Shown piece after piece: positions 52,332 to 61,567 of a stretch of 64,000 bases of DNA (position 1 is its first letter; every line of letters starts with the position of its first letter). This DNA comes from Gluconacetobacter asukensis. Its GTDB lineage: Bacteria; Pseudomonadota; Alphaproteobacteria; Acetobacterales; Acetobacteraceae. Both the position numbers and the translations under genes were made by a program. Below the pieces are notes generated by a model. The model worked only from the letters and a program-made list of their open reading frames with translations. It ran no database searches and was not told the DNA's origin. The DNA is taken from NCBI RefSeq assembly GCF_014174375.1, contig NZ_JABEQE010000004.1, positions 186,001 through 250,000 of the forward strand. Reading direction: 5' to 3'.

Positions 52332-55292
52332 CTAGAAATCCATGCCGGCCTGGAGGAAGGCGTAGCGGCCGATCACGTTCTGGCCGTAGGCTGCGAGGTC
52401 GGTGTTGATGACGCCGTCGGGGACGAAGGGCGGGTTCTTGTTGAACAGGTTGTTGACGCCGGCCTGGAACGTCCACTGGCGCAGGCGATAGCCCAGCGTG
52501 ATGTCCTGCGTGAAGATGCCCGGCACCTTGTAGTAGGTTGCCGAGGCGGGCAGCAGGTCCTTCGAGCCGTTATTGAGCTTCATGCCGCCGATATAGTTCA
52601 TCATGTAGGTGATGCTGTACGGTCCGTGCGTCCATGTGACCGTGGCGTAGTCGGACACGCGCGGATGGGCGACGCCGGCGCCGGCATAGGCGCCGCCGCC
52701 CGCGTAATACAGCCGTCCGGCGCCGTTGAGTACCGGCGAGCCGGCATAGGGGCGCACGTTGTAGGCGATCAGTTCCTGGAAGTTGTTCGAAACGCTCAGC
52801 ACGTCGAGCGAGGTCAGCCGGATGCGGTAGTCGAGGTCGAAATCGATGCCGTCGGTGTTCATCGTGCCGAGATTCTGCATCGTCGCGTTGACCATGGTGA
52901 TCTGGCCGTTGGCGTCACGCGGCGAGATGTCGGCGCAATAGCCCGGCGACGAGCCGGTATAGCACTGGTCGACGATATATTGCGTGCCGACGCTGCCGAT
53001 CGTGTTCTGCAACGAAGTGTGCCAGTATTCGACCGATGCCGAGAGACCGGGGACCCAGCGGGGCGTCACCACCGTGCCGAACGTGTAGGTGCGGCCGATT
53101 TCGGGGCGCAGTTTGGGGTTGCCGCCTTCCAGCGTCGGCAACTGGTTGGCATAGGCCTGCGACGGGTGGGCCAGGTTGGCGCCGTAGCGCGCGCAGTTGG
53201 CCTCGACCGTCGCTGCCGCCGCGCCGTAATAGGACGGACGGGTGCAGGGATCGACCGCCGCCGGATAGCCGACCGACTGGCCGCCATAGAGTTCGTAGAC
53301 GTTGGGCTGGCGGAAGGAGGTACCCAGGGTGGCGCGGAAGCGGATGTCGCGCACGGGCGCCCAGTTGATGCTGGTCTTCCAGTTCTGGGCATTGCCGAAC
53401 GTGTTGTAGTGCGACCAGCGGCCCTGGGCGTCGATCGTCAGGTCCTTGGCGAAACGCACGTTGTGGAGCAGCGGGATCTTGGCTTCGCCATAGATTTCGG
53501 TCGCGTTGAAGCCGCCGCTGGTGGACGAGGTATAGGAGCCCGCGATGTTGCCGGCCTGGACCTCGGGGTCCGCGTAATAGGAGAGCTGTTCGCTGCGATG
53601 TTCCAGGCCCAGGGCGAGGCCGATGGGGCCGCCGCCTTCATAGGGCAGTTTTACCACCTCGTTGTTGTTGACGCGCAGGTTGAAGTCGCGGAGCTGGTAG
53701 GTGGCATGGTCGACTTCGGTATGTTTGGCATAATTGACGGCGGAATCGGGCCAGGTCTGGAACGGGTTGAACAGCGTGCAACCCGGCTGGCTGGTACAGA
53801 CCGACGGATTGTAGGAGACGCCGCCGCCCGCCGTGGAGACGCCCAGTTCCTGCATGATGTCGGCATAATTGACCATGCCCTGGGTGCGCATGGTGTTCTG
53901 CGTCTGCCCGTAGGTCATGGACGCATCGTATTTCCAGTTGTCGACGATGGTGCCCTTGCCGCCGGCCACGACCTGCCAGGTATCGTTGGCGGAATCGTAC
54001 TGGCGGGGACCGAATTCGGTCGTCCGCTTGTACATGCTGACATTGTTGCCCCAGACATTGTACGGGTTGCCGGCGGGCAGGACGAAGGCGGCCGGCAGGT
54101 CGTTGACGCCGACGCTGCCGGTCAGCGGTTCGGGCGAGAGCTGGGCCTGCGAGGATTTGTGCGTGTAGCGCGCGTTGGCGTACAGGGTCAGGTGGTCGTT
54201 GACGTCGTAATGCGTGTCACCCGTTGCGGCGGAGCTTTGCACATACTGGTAGAGCGTGCCTTGCGGGCCGTAATTGTACCGTTCGGACGCCGTCAGCGGC
54301 GAGAAGCCGCCATTGCCGTTGGGAAACATCTCGACCCCGCCGACGATGGGCGTGGCGGTGGGGGTGATGCCCGACCCGTAGACGATGGTGCCGCCGGGGG
54401 CGGGGTTGTTGATCTGCGGGTTGTAGCCCCAGGCGCGGTCGCGCTGCATGATCGAGCCCTGGGTGAGATACTGGCCGCCGATCGTGATGTTGCCACGATG
54501 ATGGTCGAAATCGAACCCCTTGATCGCGGAGATCATGCCCGTGCGGTTGTCGCCGTACTGGGTCAGGCCGCCTTTCAGCGTGACGTTGCCGGTCGTCAGA
54601 TTGTGTTTCAGCTTGACGTTGATGACGCCCGACACCGCGTCGGCGCCGTAGAGTTCCGACCCGCCATCCTTCAGGATTTCGACGCTTTCGATCATCGAGG
54701 CGGGGATGGTGTTGAGATCGACGCAGGAACCGCCTGCCCCGCCATTCTGCACCTGCCGCTTGCCGTCGACCAGGACCAGCACCCGGTTGGAGCCCAGATT
54801 GCGGATATCGGGGCAGGCGATGCCGCCGCCGCCGTTGGTCGACGTGTTATAGGTGCCTGACGTGCCCATGGAGGGCAGCCGTTGCAGATAGTCCGACAGG
54901 GTGGTGGCCGAGGTGCGCTGGATATCCCTGGCGGTGATGATCTGCACCGGGTTGGCGTTGGAATTGTTCGAGGTCTGCAGCATCGAGCCCGTGACCACCA
55001 CGGATTCCGGCGCCGACGGCTCGGGCATCGGGGCGGCGACCAGGCGGGCTACCTGCGCCTGCCTCTCCCGTGCTGCCGGGGCCGGGGCGGACGCCGGCGT
55101 CGCCGGTGCGGCTGTTGCTGCTACCGTGGGTCTGGCCGAGCGGTTCGCGCCATGGTGTGCGGCTGTCCGGTGCTGGGCGGCGTGGGGCTGGGTCCCGACG
55201 GCCGTCTCGGCACCGGCCGCCGGGGCCAGAGCGATCGCGCCGGCGAGGGCCGGAAGCGGCAGAAGCCATTTTCTGTCGAACGATGGAGGCAT
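52332..55292 (-). CDS. TonB-dependent receptor next to the cell-wall salvage genes
   Basis: A 986-residue outer-membrane receptor with a signal peptide (ending near PAAGA), a Pro/Ala-rich linker, plug (PVQIITARDIQRTSATTLSDYLQRLPSMG, NRVLVLVDGKRQ, GSELYGADAVSGVINVKLK) and a barrel ending in RYAFLQAGMDF. The ATG at 55292 starts the signal peptide; the frame is open earlier. It is divergent from dadA at 55611, so a shared regulator may control both. By context its ligand could be a muropeptide or amino sugar, but a TonB plug does not reveal the ligand. Confidence 0.88.
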   Translation of the reverse strand: MPPSFDRKWLLPLPALAGAIALAPAAGAETAVGTQPHAAQHRTAAHHGANRSARPTVAATAAPATPASAPAPAARERQAQVARLVAAPMPEPSAPESVVVTGSMLQTSNNSNANPVQIITARDIQRTSATTLSDYLQRLPSMGTSGTYNTSTNGGGGIACPDIRNLGSNRVLVLVDGKRQVQNGGAGGSCVDLNTIPASMIESVEILKDGGSELYGADAVSGVINVKLKHNLTTGNVTLKGGLTQYGDNRTGMISAIKGFDFDHHRGNITIGGQYLTQGSIMQRDRAWGYNPQINNPAPGGTIVYGSGITPTATPIVGGVEMFPNGNGGFSPLTASERYNYGPQGTLYQYVQSSAATGDTHYDVNDHLTLYANARYTHKSSQAQLSPEPLTGSVGVNDLPAAFVLPAGNPYNVWGNNVSMYKRTTEFGPRQYDSANDTWQVVAGGKGTIVDNWKYDASMTYGQTQNTMRTQGMVNYADIMQELGVSTAGGGVSYNPSVCTSQPGCTLFNPFQTWPDSAVNYAKHTEVDHATYQLRDFNLRVNNNEVVKLPYEGGGPIGLALGLEHRSEQLSYYADPEVQAGNIAGSYTSSTSGGFNATEIYGEAKIPLLHNVRFAKDLTIDAQGRWSHYNTFGNAQNWKTSINWAPVRDIRFRATLGTSFRQPNVYELYGGQSVGYPAAVDPCTRPSYYGAAAATVEANCARYGANLAHPSQAYANQLPTLEGGNPKLRPEIGRTYTFGTVVTPRWVPGLSASVEYWHTSLQNTIGSVGTQYIVDQCYTGSSPGYCADISPRDANGQITMVNATMQNLGTMNTDGIDFDLDYRIRLTSLDVLSVSNNFQELIAYNVRPYAGSPVLNGAGRLYYAGGGAYAGAGVAHPRVSDYATVTWTHGPYSITYMMNYIGGMKLNNGSKDLLPASATYYKVPGIFTQDITLGYRLRQWTFQAGVNNLFNKNPPFVPDGVINTDLAAYGQNVIGRYAFLQAGMDF

Positions 55293-55610
55293 GGTGCAAG
55301 CGAATCCCTGAACAGACTGCCGCGTCGTGAGGCGGCACGAATTCATGCCGACGGACGGAGCAGCCGCCACCTGACATGGTTTCGTAACGGAATGAAGCGA
55401 TAACGTAACAGTCCAGGTCAAATGCCGAATTGTCGGCGGCATATAACGTTAGGTTAACCGCTCGGGGCGCTGTCGGGCCGGGAATAACCTGGGGTTAACG
55501 TCACGCATCATATTGGAATTGGTGCCTGCCCCCGGACGCGCCCTATTGCGGGAACTCGGCCGTGTCGCGCGACGGCGCGCGGTTTCGGTACGGGAGGATC
55601 GATCAGAGGT
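55293..55610. promoter_or_regulatory. Divergent promoter region, TonB receptor and dadA
   Basis: No gene. The AT-rich part around 55390-55510 contains several TAACG/GTTAAC words (55385, 55403, 55445, 55493) and a small inverted repeat GCCGA/TCGGC (55424-55437). These could be operator half-sites for a regulator shared by both genes; a specific factor is not identifiable. Confidence 0.45.
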
Positions 55611-56837
55611 ATGCGGCACGCGCGTTCGGTTACGGTTATCGGGGGCGGTGTGGTCGGGTTGTCGACCGCTTATGCCTTGATCCGGCAGGGTCATGCAGTT
55701 CGCCTGGTGGAACAGCTTTCCGAGGTCGGCCAGGGCGCCAGCTTCGCCAATGGCGGGCAGTTGAGCTACCGTTACGTCGCGCCGCTGGCCGATGCCGGTG
55801 TGCCGCGCCAGGCCCTGGCCTGGATGATGCGCCCCGGTGCGCCGGTATCGTTGCGGTTGCGCGCCGATCGGGATCAATGGCGCTGGCTGCTGTCCTTTCT
55901 CGCGGCGTGCCGGGCCGGAACCAATCGCGCGCATGGGCACCGCCTGCTGGACATCGCCCTGCTGGCGCAGCGGGTCATGACGGCATGGCGCGCCGAGGGG
56001 CTGGAGGAATTCTGCTGGCGCCGCCCGGGCAAGATGATCGTCCACCGCACGGCGGCCACGCTGGCGCATGCCGCGCGGGGGATCACGCAGCCCGATGCGC
56101 AGTCGGTGCTGACGCCCGCCGAATGCGTGGCGCGCGAGCCGGCGCTGGAGACATTGCGCGGCGCGCTGGCGGGCGGAATCTTTACCGCAGGCGAGGAAGT
56201 CGCCGACTGCCACCTGTTCTGTCGCGCGCTGCTGGCACGGCTGGCCGCCAGCCCGGATTTTACGCATGTCCGGGGCGTCGCGACGCTGGAGGCCGCGCCG
56301 GACAATCGCTGCGCGGTGCGGATCGACGGCCAGGCCGGCCCCCAGACCGACCTGATCGTCGTTGCCGCCGGGCTGCGCACGCGCGCGCTGCTGCGTGCCG
56401 TGGGTGAGGATATTCCGTTATATGGGCTGAAGGGATACAGTCTGACCCTGCCGGTCCGGGCCGGGGGCACGCCCGATATCAGCGTCACCGACTACGATAA
56501 CCGCGTGGTCTATGCCCGGCTAGGCGAGCGGTTTCGCATTGCCGCCATGGTCGATATCGGCGCCGATGACGATGACGCCTCGCCCCGGCGGATCGCGCAG
56601 TTGCGGCGGCTGGCGCAGGCCAGTTTCCCCGATGCCGGGCCGTATGACGATGCTGAGGCCTGGGCGGGCTTTCGCCCCGCCACGCCCACCGGACTGCCCG
56701 TGGTGGGGCATACCGGCCGTGCCAACCTGCTGGTCAATGCCGGGCAGGGGGCGCTGGGCTTCACGCTGGCCCCCGCCTGCGCCACCCTGCTGGCCCTGCT
56801 GGTGGGTGGCGAGGCCGCCGGCGCGCCCGCCCCGTAA
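55611..56837 (+). CDS. dadA: D-amino-acid dehydrogenase (DadA-like)
   Basis: A 408-residue FAD-dependent dehydrogenase of the DadA/DAO fold with the N-terminal dinucleotide motif VTVIGGGVVGLSTAYALIRQGHAVRLVE, GASFANGGQLSYRYVAPLA, and C-terminal GFRPATPTGLPVVGHTG..NAGQGALGFTLAPA. It oxidises D-alanine and other D-amino acids to oxo acids at the inner face of the membrane, feeding electrons to the chain. It starts the plus-strand run with two secreted serine hydrolases, so it could use D-Ala released from peptidoglycan. The symbol follows the family; no experimental link. Confidence 0.85.
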   Translation: MRHARSVTVIGGGVVGLSTAYALIRQGHAVRLVEQLSEVGQGASFANGGQLSYRYVAPLADAGVPRQALAWMMRPGAPVSLRLRADRDQWRWLLSFLAACRAGTNRAHGHRLLDIALLAQRVMTAWRAEGLEEFCWRRPGKMIVHRTAATLAHAARGITQPDAQSVLTPAECVAREPALETLRGALAGGIFTAGEEVADCHLFCRALLARLAASPDFTHVRGVATLEAAPDNRCAVRIDGQAGPQTDLIVVAAGLRTRALLRAVGEDIPLYGLKGYSLTLPVRAGGTPDISVTDYDNRVVYARLGERFRIAAMVDIGADDDDASPRRIAQLRRLAQASFPDAGPYDDAEAWAGFRPATPTGLPVVGHTGRANLLVNAGQGALGFTLAPACATLLALLVGGEAAGAPAP

Positions 56838-56858
56838 TCGCACGAAGGATCTGACTGC

Positions 56859-58160
56859 ATGGCCCGCTTCGCCTTTCCGCGTTTCCTGTGGCTGTCGCTG
56901 GCCCTGGCGGCCCTGCCGGCCGGTGCGGGGGCGGCCAGCGGCAATTCGTCCGACGCGGCGCTGGAGACGGTCCTGCAACAGGGCGAGGCGCGGCCGCTGG
57001 CGGGGCTGGCGGCGGCGCGGCTGCATGGCGGCCGGATGGTCTACAGCCATTACAGCGGATTTCGCTATCGCATGGACGGGCATAGCCTGCCCGTGACGCC
57101 GCAGACGCGCTTTCGGATCGCTTCGGTCTCGAAACTCGTCACCACGATCGGCCTGATGCGGCTGGTCGAACAGGGGCGGGTGCGGCTGGATGACGATGCG
57201 TCGGGCTATCTGGGCTTTGCGCTGCGCAACCCCGATTTTCCGTTGGTGCCGATTACGGTGCGGATGTTGCTGAACCATACGTCGAGCATCCGCGATGCCG
57301 GCGGTTATCTGATTCCGCCGGGGCAGGATATCGCGACCCTGTTCGATACCGCGCACCCGCCCGGCCCCACCGGCGATCATTTCGCCCATGGTGCCGGCCG
57401 GGCGCCGGGTGCGTGGTTCGAATATTGCAATCTCTGCTACGGGCTGGTCGGCACCATCATCGAACGGGTCAGCGGCGAGCGTTTCGACCGCTACATGCGT
57501 GCCCATGTGCTGGACCCGGCGGGCATTGCCGGTGGCTACGACCCGCTGGCGCTGCCTGACCCCGACGCGCTGGCCACTCTGTATCGCCATCTGCCGCAGG
57601 GATGGGTGGCGACGGCCGATGACCGGCCCCTGCGCGGCCGGACGCCGGCCGAACTGGCGCATTATCGGGTGGGCAGCAATGGCACCCTGTTCTCGCCGCA
57701 GGGCGGGTTGCGGGTGTCGATCCCCGAGATGGCGCGGATCGCGCGGCTGATGATGCAGCGGGGCACGCTGGATGGCGTGCGGATCCTGTCGCCGGCCTCG
57801 GTGGAGATGATGGAACATCCGACCTGGATCTATGACGGGCATAACGGCTTGTCGGGGGCCGATGGCGAGGGGCCGATCGATTGCTATGGCCTGTCCGTCA
57901 TCTGCCTGCTGGGGCAGCACGATGCCGCCGGCCGGGGCGACACGCCGTATCCCGGTTATCGCGGCGGCCTGCGCGGCCATCTGGGCAATGCGTACGGGCT
58001 GCATTCAGGCCTGTGGTACGATCCGGAGACGGGTGACGCGCTGCTGTTCGCCGCCACCGGATACCCGTCCGATCCGGAGACGCGGCCCGGCCGCTATTCG
58101 TACTTCACCCGTGTGGAAGAAGAGATTCTTGGAGTGCTTGCCCGTGCCGATACCTTCTGA
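56859..58160 (+). CDS. Secreted serine-beta-lactamase-fold hydrolase
   Basis: A 433-residue protein with a Sec signal (to about GAGAASG). It has the SxxK motif SVSK (S89, K92), the YxN-type motif in FEYCNLCYGL (near 189) and HTSSIRDAGGYL after the second strand. The long C-terminal domain ends PETRPGRYSYFTRVEEEILGVL. This is the class C beta-lactamase / D-aminopeptidase-like family; the reaction may be removal of D-amino acids or peptide bonds of muropeptides rather than antibiotic hydrolysis. It lies 21 bases after dadA and overlaps the next gene by 17 bases. Confidence 0.8.
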   Translation: MARFAFPRFLWLSLALAALPAGAGAASGNSSDAALETVLQQGEARPLAGLAAARLHGGRMVYSHYSGFRYRMDGHSLPVTPQTRFRIASVSKLVTTIGLMRLVEQGRVRLDDDASGYLGFALRNPDFPLVPITVRMLLNHTSSIRDAGGYLIPPGQDIATLFDTAHPPGPTGDHFAHGAGRAPGAWFEYCNLCYGLVGTIIERVSGERFDRYMRAHVLDPAGIAGGYDPLALPDPDALATLYRHLPQGWVATADDRPLRGRTPAELAHYRVGSNGTLFSPQGGLRVSIPEMARIARLMMQRGTLDGVRILSPASVEMMEHPTWIYDGHNGLSGADGEGPIDCYGLSVICLLGQHDAAGRGDTPYPGYRGGLRGHLGNAYGLHSGLWYDPETGDALLFAATGYPSDPETRPGRYSYFTRVEEEILGVLARADTF

Positions 58161-59328
58161 CCTGCGCCTGCCCCGCCCCACGCGGCGGGAGATGCTGCGC
58201 GGCGGCGCCCTGCTGGGCCTGACCGGCGTGGCGGGCTGCGCATCGCGTCCCGGCGGGGCCGATTTCGCGCCGGTCGGCCGCCTGCTGGACGAGGCCGTAG
58301 CGCGTGGCGACGTGCCGGGCGTGGTGGCGGCGGTGGGGCATGACGGGCGCGTCGTCTATCGCGGCGTCTATGGGCATCGGGCCCTGCTGCCGGTGCCCGA
58401 ACCGCAAAGCTGGACCACGCGCTTCGACATGGCGTCGCTGACCAAGCCGACGATGACCGCGCTGGCGGCGATGCAGCTATGGGAACAGGGGGCCTTCGCA
58501 CTGGACGAGCCGGTGGCGCGCCGCCTGCCGGCCTTTGCCGCCGCCGGCAAGGAGGGCATCACCATCCGCCACCTGCTGACCCATTATTCCGGCCTGCCGC
58601 CCGACCTGGAACTGTCCACCCCCTGGCAGGGCAAGGATGAGGCGGTGCGCCGCGTGATGGACACCCGGCCCGACCGGCCGGCCGGCGAGCGGTTCGTCTA
58701 CAGCGACATCAATTTCATCACGCTGGGGCTGCTGGTGGAGACGCTGAGCGGCCAGCCGCTGGACCGGTACGCGGCGCAGCATATCCTGGCGCCGCTGGGC
58801 ATGGTGCATTCCGGCTTCCGCCCCGATGCGGGGCTGATCCCGCAGATCGCGCCTACCCAGTTCGACGAGAACCATGCGATCCTGCGCGGCGTCGTCCATG
58901 ACCCGACGGCGCGGCGCATGGGCGGTGTCGCCGGCCATGCCGGCCTGTTTTCCGATGCCGACGACATGGTGCTGTATGCGCAGGCCCTGCTGGACCGGCG
59001 TGCCGGGCGGCCCAGCGCCTTTCCGCTGAAGCGCGAGACGCTGGTGCTGATGACCACGCCGCAGCAGCCGGCCGGCAGGACCGACCTGCGCGGGCTGGGC
59101 TGGGACATCGCCACCCATTATTCCACGCCGCGTGGCGACCTCTTTCCTGTCGGCTCGTTCGGCCATACCGGCTTTACCGGCACTTCGTTGTGGATGGACC
59201 CGGTCAGCGACAGTTTCGTGCTGATCCTGACCAACCGGGTGCACCCCGATGGCAGCCATGGACGGCAGACCGTGCAATTGCGCCATGATGTGGCGACCGC
59301 CGCCGCCCGCGCGCTGGGGATCGCATAG
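58144..59328 (+). CDS. AmiE-like serine hydrolase (muramyl-L-Ala amidase candidate), Tat lipoprotein
   Basis: A 394-residue beta-lactamase-fold hydrolase with a Tat-like lipoprotein lead (RR at 14-15, lipobox GVAGC, Cys32). Active-site SxTK is SLTK (S98, K101) in FDMASLTKPTMTALAAMQL; YSDIN follows near 185. In B. subtilis the related serine hydrolase AmiE, encoded with NamZ and MurQ, cleaves the MurNAc-L-Ala amide. Here NamZ and murQ are also nearby, so AmiE-like is the best guess. The GTG at 58144 has GGAG nine bases upstream and overlaps the previous gene. Confidence 0.75.
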   Translation: MPIPSDLRLPRPTRREMLRGGALLGLTGVAGCASRPGGADFAPVGRLLDEAVARGDVPGVVAAVGHDGRVVYRGVYGHRALLPVPEPQSWTTRFDMASLTKPTMTALAAMQLWEQGAFALDEPVARRLPAFAAAGKEGITIRHLLTHYSGLPPDLELSTPWQGKDEAVRRVMDTRPDRPAGERFVYSDINFITLGLLVETLSGQPLDRYAAQHILAPLGMVHSGFRPDAGLIPQIAPTQFDENHAILRGVVHDPTARRMGGVAGHAGLFSDADDMVLYAQALLDRRAGRPSAFPLKRETLVLMTTPQQPAGRTDLRGLGWDIATHYSTPRGDLFPVGSFGHTGFTGTSLWMDPVSDSFVLILTNRVHPDGSHGRQTVQLRHDVATAAARALGIA

Positions 59329-59334
59329 CCGGGA

Positions 59335-60288
59335 TTACGCGCGCGCGGCGAGTGAGGCGGCCAGGGTTGCGATCCATTCGGGTGTGACCGGCCAGCCCGC
59401 CAGGCGGGCGGCGCGGAGGGCGGCGCCGCCCAGTGGCGGCAGGACCGGCGGCAGGGGAGGCGTGCCCAGCGTCGTTTCCATATGGGCGAGGAACGGGCGG
59501 CTGTTGAAGATGCTGCCGCTATGGCTCCATGGCTCGTCGGGCAGGCCGGCGCGGGTGGCGGCGGTGCGCACCTGTCCGGCCAAGGCCTCTGCCGCCCGGT
59601 GCAGGATGGCGATCGCCTCCGGCAGGCCCTCATCGGCGCAGGTGGCGACGAAGGCGGCCTGGGCGGCGATGGCGGAGCGGGGATGGGGCTGTCCGCGCAG
59701 CCATTCCAGCAGGCCGTCCGGCGTGGGGGTGATGCCCAGCCGTTGGGCCAGGCGCCGGGCGAGACGATGCACATCCGGCGGGTCGTCGGCTGGCGGGCCG
59801 GCATCGATCCATTGCGTCAGATGCCGCATCGCGTCGCGGCCGATGGCGTAGCCGCTGCCCTCGTCGCCCAGCAGATAGCCCCAGCCGCCCACCCGTAGCG
59901 TGGTGCCGTCGGCGGCGCGCGCCAGGACGATCGATCCGGTTCCCGACAGGGCGAGGATGCCCGGTTGGCCGCCCAGCGCACCGTCCAGCGCGATGTCGGC
60001 ATCGCTGCATAATTGCGTCGGCAGGGGTGCGGTCCAGTCCGCCAGGGCGCGGGACTGGGCGGCGGAGGACGGGCGCCGGCTGCTGAAGCCGGCCAGGCCG
60101 AGGACCAGGGCCTGGGGGGATGCCGCCAGCAACGGGGCGAGGGTGGCGTGCAGATTGTCCAGCCAGTCCGGCCGGTCGAAAGCGTTGGCCCCCGCGCCCT
60201 CGCGCCGGGACGGGACGAGGCCCGCGCGCGTCACCAGGGCAGCCTGGGTGCGGGTGCCCCCGGCATCCACGGCGAGAATGCAGGTCAT
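59335..60288 (-). CDS. BadF/BadG-type sugar kinase (MurK-like)
   Basis: A 317-residue ASKHA-fold kinase with the phosphate loop LAVDAGGTRTQAAL (near residue 7), an adenosine motif LSGTGSIVLAR and GDEGSGYAIGRDAM. The BadF subfamily includes the Clostridium MurK, which phosphorylates MurNAc and GlcNAc. With the SSS symporter, NamZ and murQ here, a cytoplasmic MurNAc kinase is needed, so MurK-like is the best call. The ATG at 60288 lies 13 bases after the namZ stop. A GlcNAc-kinase role cannot be excluded. Confidence 0.78.
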   Translation of the reverse strand: MTCILAVDAGGTRTQAALVTRAGLVPSRREGAGANAFDRPDWLDNLHATLAPLLAASPQALVLGLAGFSSRRPSSAAQSRALADWTAPLPTQLCSDADIALDGALGGQPGILALSGTGSIVLARAADGTTLRVGGWGYLLGDEGSGYAIGRDAMRHLTQWIDAGPPADDPPDVHRLARRLAQRLGITPTPDGLLEWLRGQPHPRSAIAAQAAFVATCADEGLPEAIAILHRAAEALAGQVRTAATRAGLPDEPWSHSGSIFNSRPFLAHMETTLGTPPLPPVLPPLGGAALRAARLAGWPVTPEWIATLAASLAARA

Positions 60289-60301
60289 GATCGGTGTCCG
60301 G

Positions 60302-61567
60302 TCAGGAATGGTAGAGCAGGACGGTGCGGCGGCGGCGTTCGAAATCCGCCAGGTCGCCCTGCCAGCTCGCGATGATCGCGCGCGGGGCGGTGCCGGCATC
60401 GATGGCGTGGCGGATGCTGTCGGTGCCGAACAGCAGGTCGGCGGTCCGGCCGGTGCCGCGCCATAGCGGGCCCTGGCAGAGCGGGCGGGCCGCGCAGAGC
60501 AGGGCGAGGCCGGTGGCCAGCGCGTCGAAGCGCCGGCGGTCGGTAATGACCAGGTTCAGTCCATGGACCAGTCGGTCGCGGTCGACGGAACTGCTGGGGG
60601 TGAACCAGGTTTCGCGGATGGCCAGGCCGGGCAGATCGGCCTGGCGCAGGGCGTCGACCCATGGGCGGGCGTCGACTTCCGGTCCGCCCAGTTGCAGGAA
60701 CGGCAGCGCCGTGCCGCGCCCGACCGACAGGACCGTGCCTTCGAACAGGCAGGTGCCGGGATAGGCGATGGCGGTTTCGAGCGTCGGCATGTTGGGGCTG
60801 GGGGCGATCCAGGGCAGGCCGGTCTGGTCGAAGAACAGGGTGCGCGACCAGCCGCCCATCGTCACCACGCGCGGCGGATCGCCGGCGGGGTGCAGGCAGT
60901 AACGGTGGAAGAACAGCGCCAGCTCGCCCATCGTCATGGCATGTTGCAGGGCGATCGGCGCCCGGCCGATGAAGGAGGCCTGGGCCGGTTGCAGGACCGG
61001 GCCGGAGGGCGCCTGCGCGCCGATGGGATTGGGGCGGTCCAGCACGATGACGGGAATGGCCAGCCGCGCGCAGGCCGCCATGACGTCGTACAATGTCGAG
61101 GCATAGGTGTAGAAGCGCGCGCCGACATCCTGGATGTCGAACAGCAGCAGGTCGATGCCCGATGTCTGGAGAATGCGCTCCAGCGGGGCGCCGGACGTGT
61201 TGTAGATGTCGAAGACGGTGATGCCGGTGGCCGGGTCGGTGGTGCGGGGTTCGGACGCGCCGGCGGGGGCCGAGCCGCGAAACCCGTGTTCCGGCCCGAA
61301 GATCGCCTGAAGCTGGATGCCGGGTGCGGCGTGCAGGATGTCGGCGATATGGCGCAGGGTGCGGTCGGTGCTGGTCGGGTTGGCGACCAGCCCCACCTTG
61401 TGCCCCGCCAGCAGGCGATAGCCGTCGGCGCGCAGCCGTTCGAAGCCGGTCGTGACCGGGCGGGAGGGGGCGCCTGGGGCATCGGCCCGTGCGTGGGTGC
61501 GGGGCATGGCGGCGGCCAGTGCGCCGGCGCCCAGGCCGGCAAGGGCCGTCCGGCGGGTTGTGGTCAT
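60302..61567 (-). CDS. namZ: NamZ-type exo-beta-N-acetylmuramidase (DUF1343, GH171)
   Basis: A 421-residue DUF1343 protein, the family of the exo-lytic muramidase NamZ. The N-terminus has a Tat-like RR (TTTRRTALAGLG) lead to ARADA. The catalytic-site motif IFGPEHGFRGSA (89-100), ITVFDIYNT, LLLFDIQDVGARFYTYASTLYDVM and VLDRPNPIG are the family hallmarks. It removes terminal MurNAc from glycan chains outside the cytoplasm. Its ATG overlaps the SSS transporter stop (ATGA), so uptake and release are coupled. The kinase gene follows. Confidence 0.9.
   Translation of the reverse strand: MTTTRRTALAGLGAGALAAAMPRTHARADAPGAPSRPVTTGFERLRADGYRLLAGHKVGLVANPTSTDRTLRHIADILHAAPGIQLQAIFGPEHGFRGSAPAGASEPRTTDPATGITVFDIYNTSGAPLERILQTSGIDLLLFDIQDVGARFYTYASTLYDVMAACARLAIPVIVLDRPNPIGAQAPSGPVLQPAQASFIGRAPIALQHAMTMGELALFFHRYCLHPAGDPPRVVTMGGWSRTLFFDQTGLPWIAPSPNMPTLETAIAYPGTCLFEGTVLSVGRGTALPFLQLGGPEVDARPWVDALRQADLPGLAIRETWFTPSSSVDRDRLVHGLNLVITDRRRFDALATGLALLCAARPLCQGPLWRGTGRTADLLFGTDSIRHAIDAGTAPRAIIASWQGDLADFERRRRTVLLYHS

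Noticed and set aside
51849-54860. 1003-codon open frame on the plus strand
   Set aside because: It runs antisense through the TonB receptor gene and across the 52289-52319 hairpin and carries no motif; the minus-strand receptor is certain.
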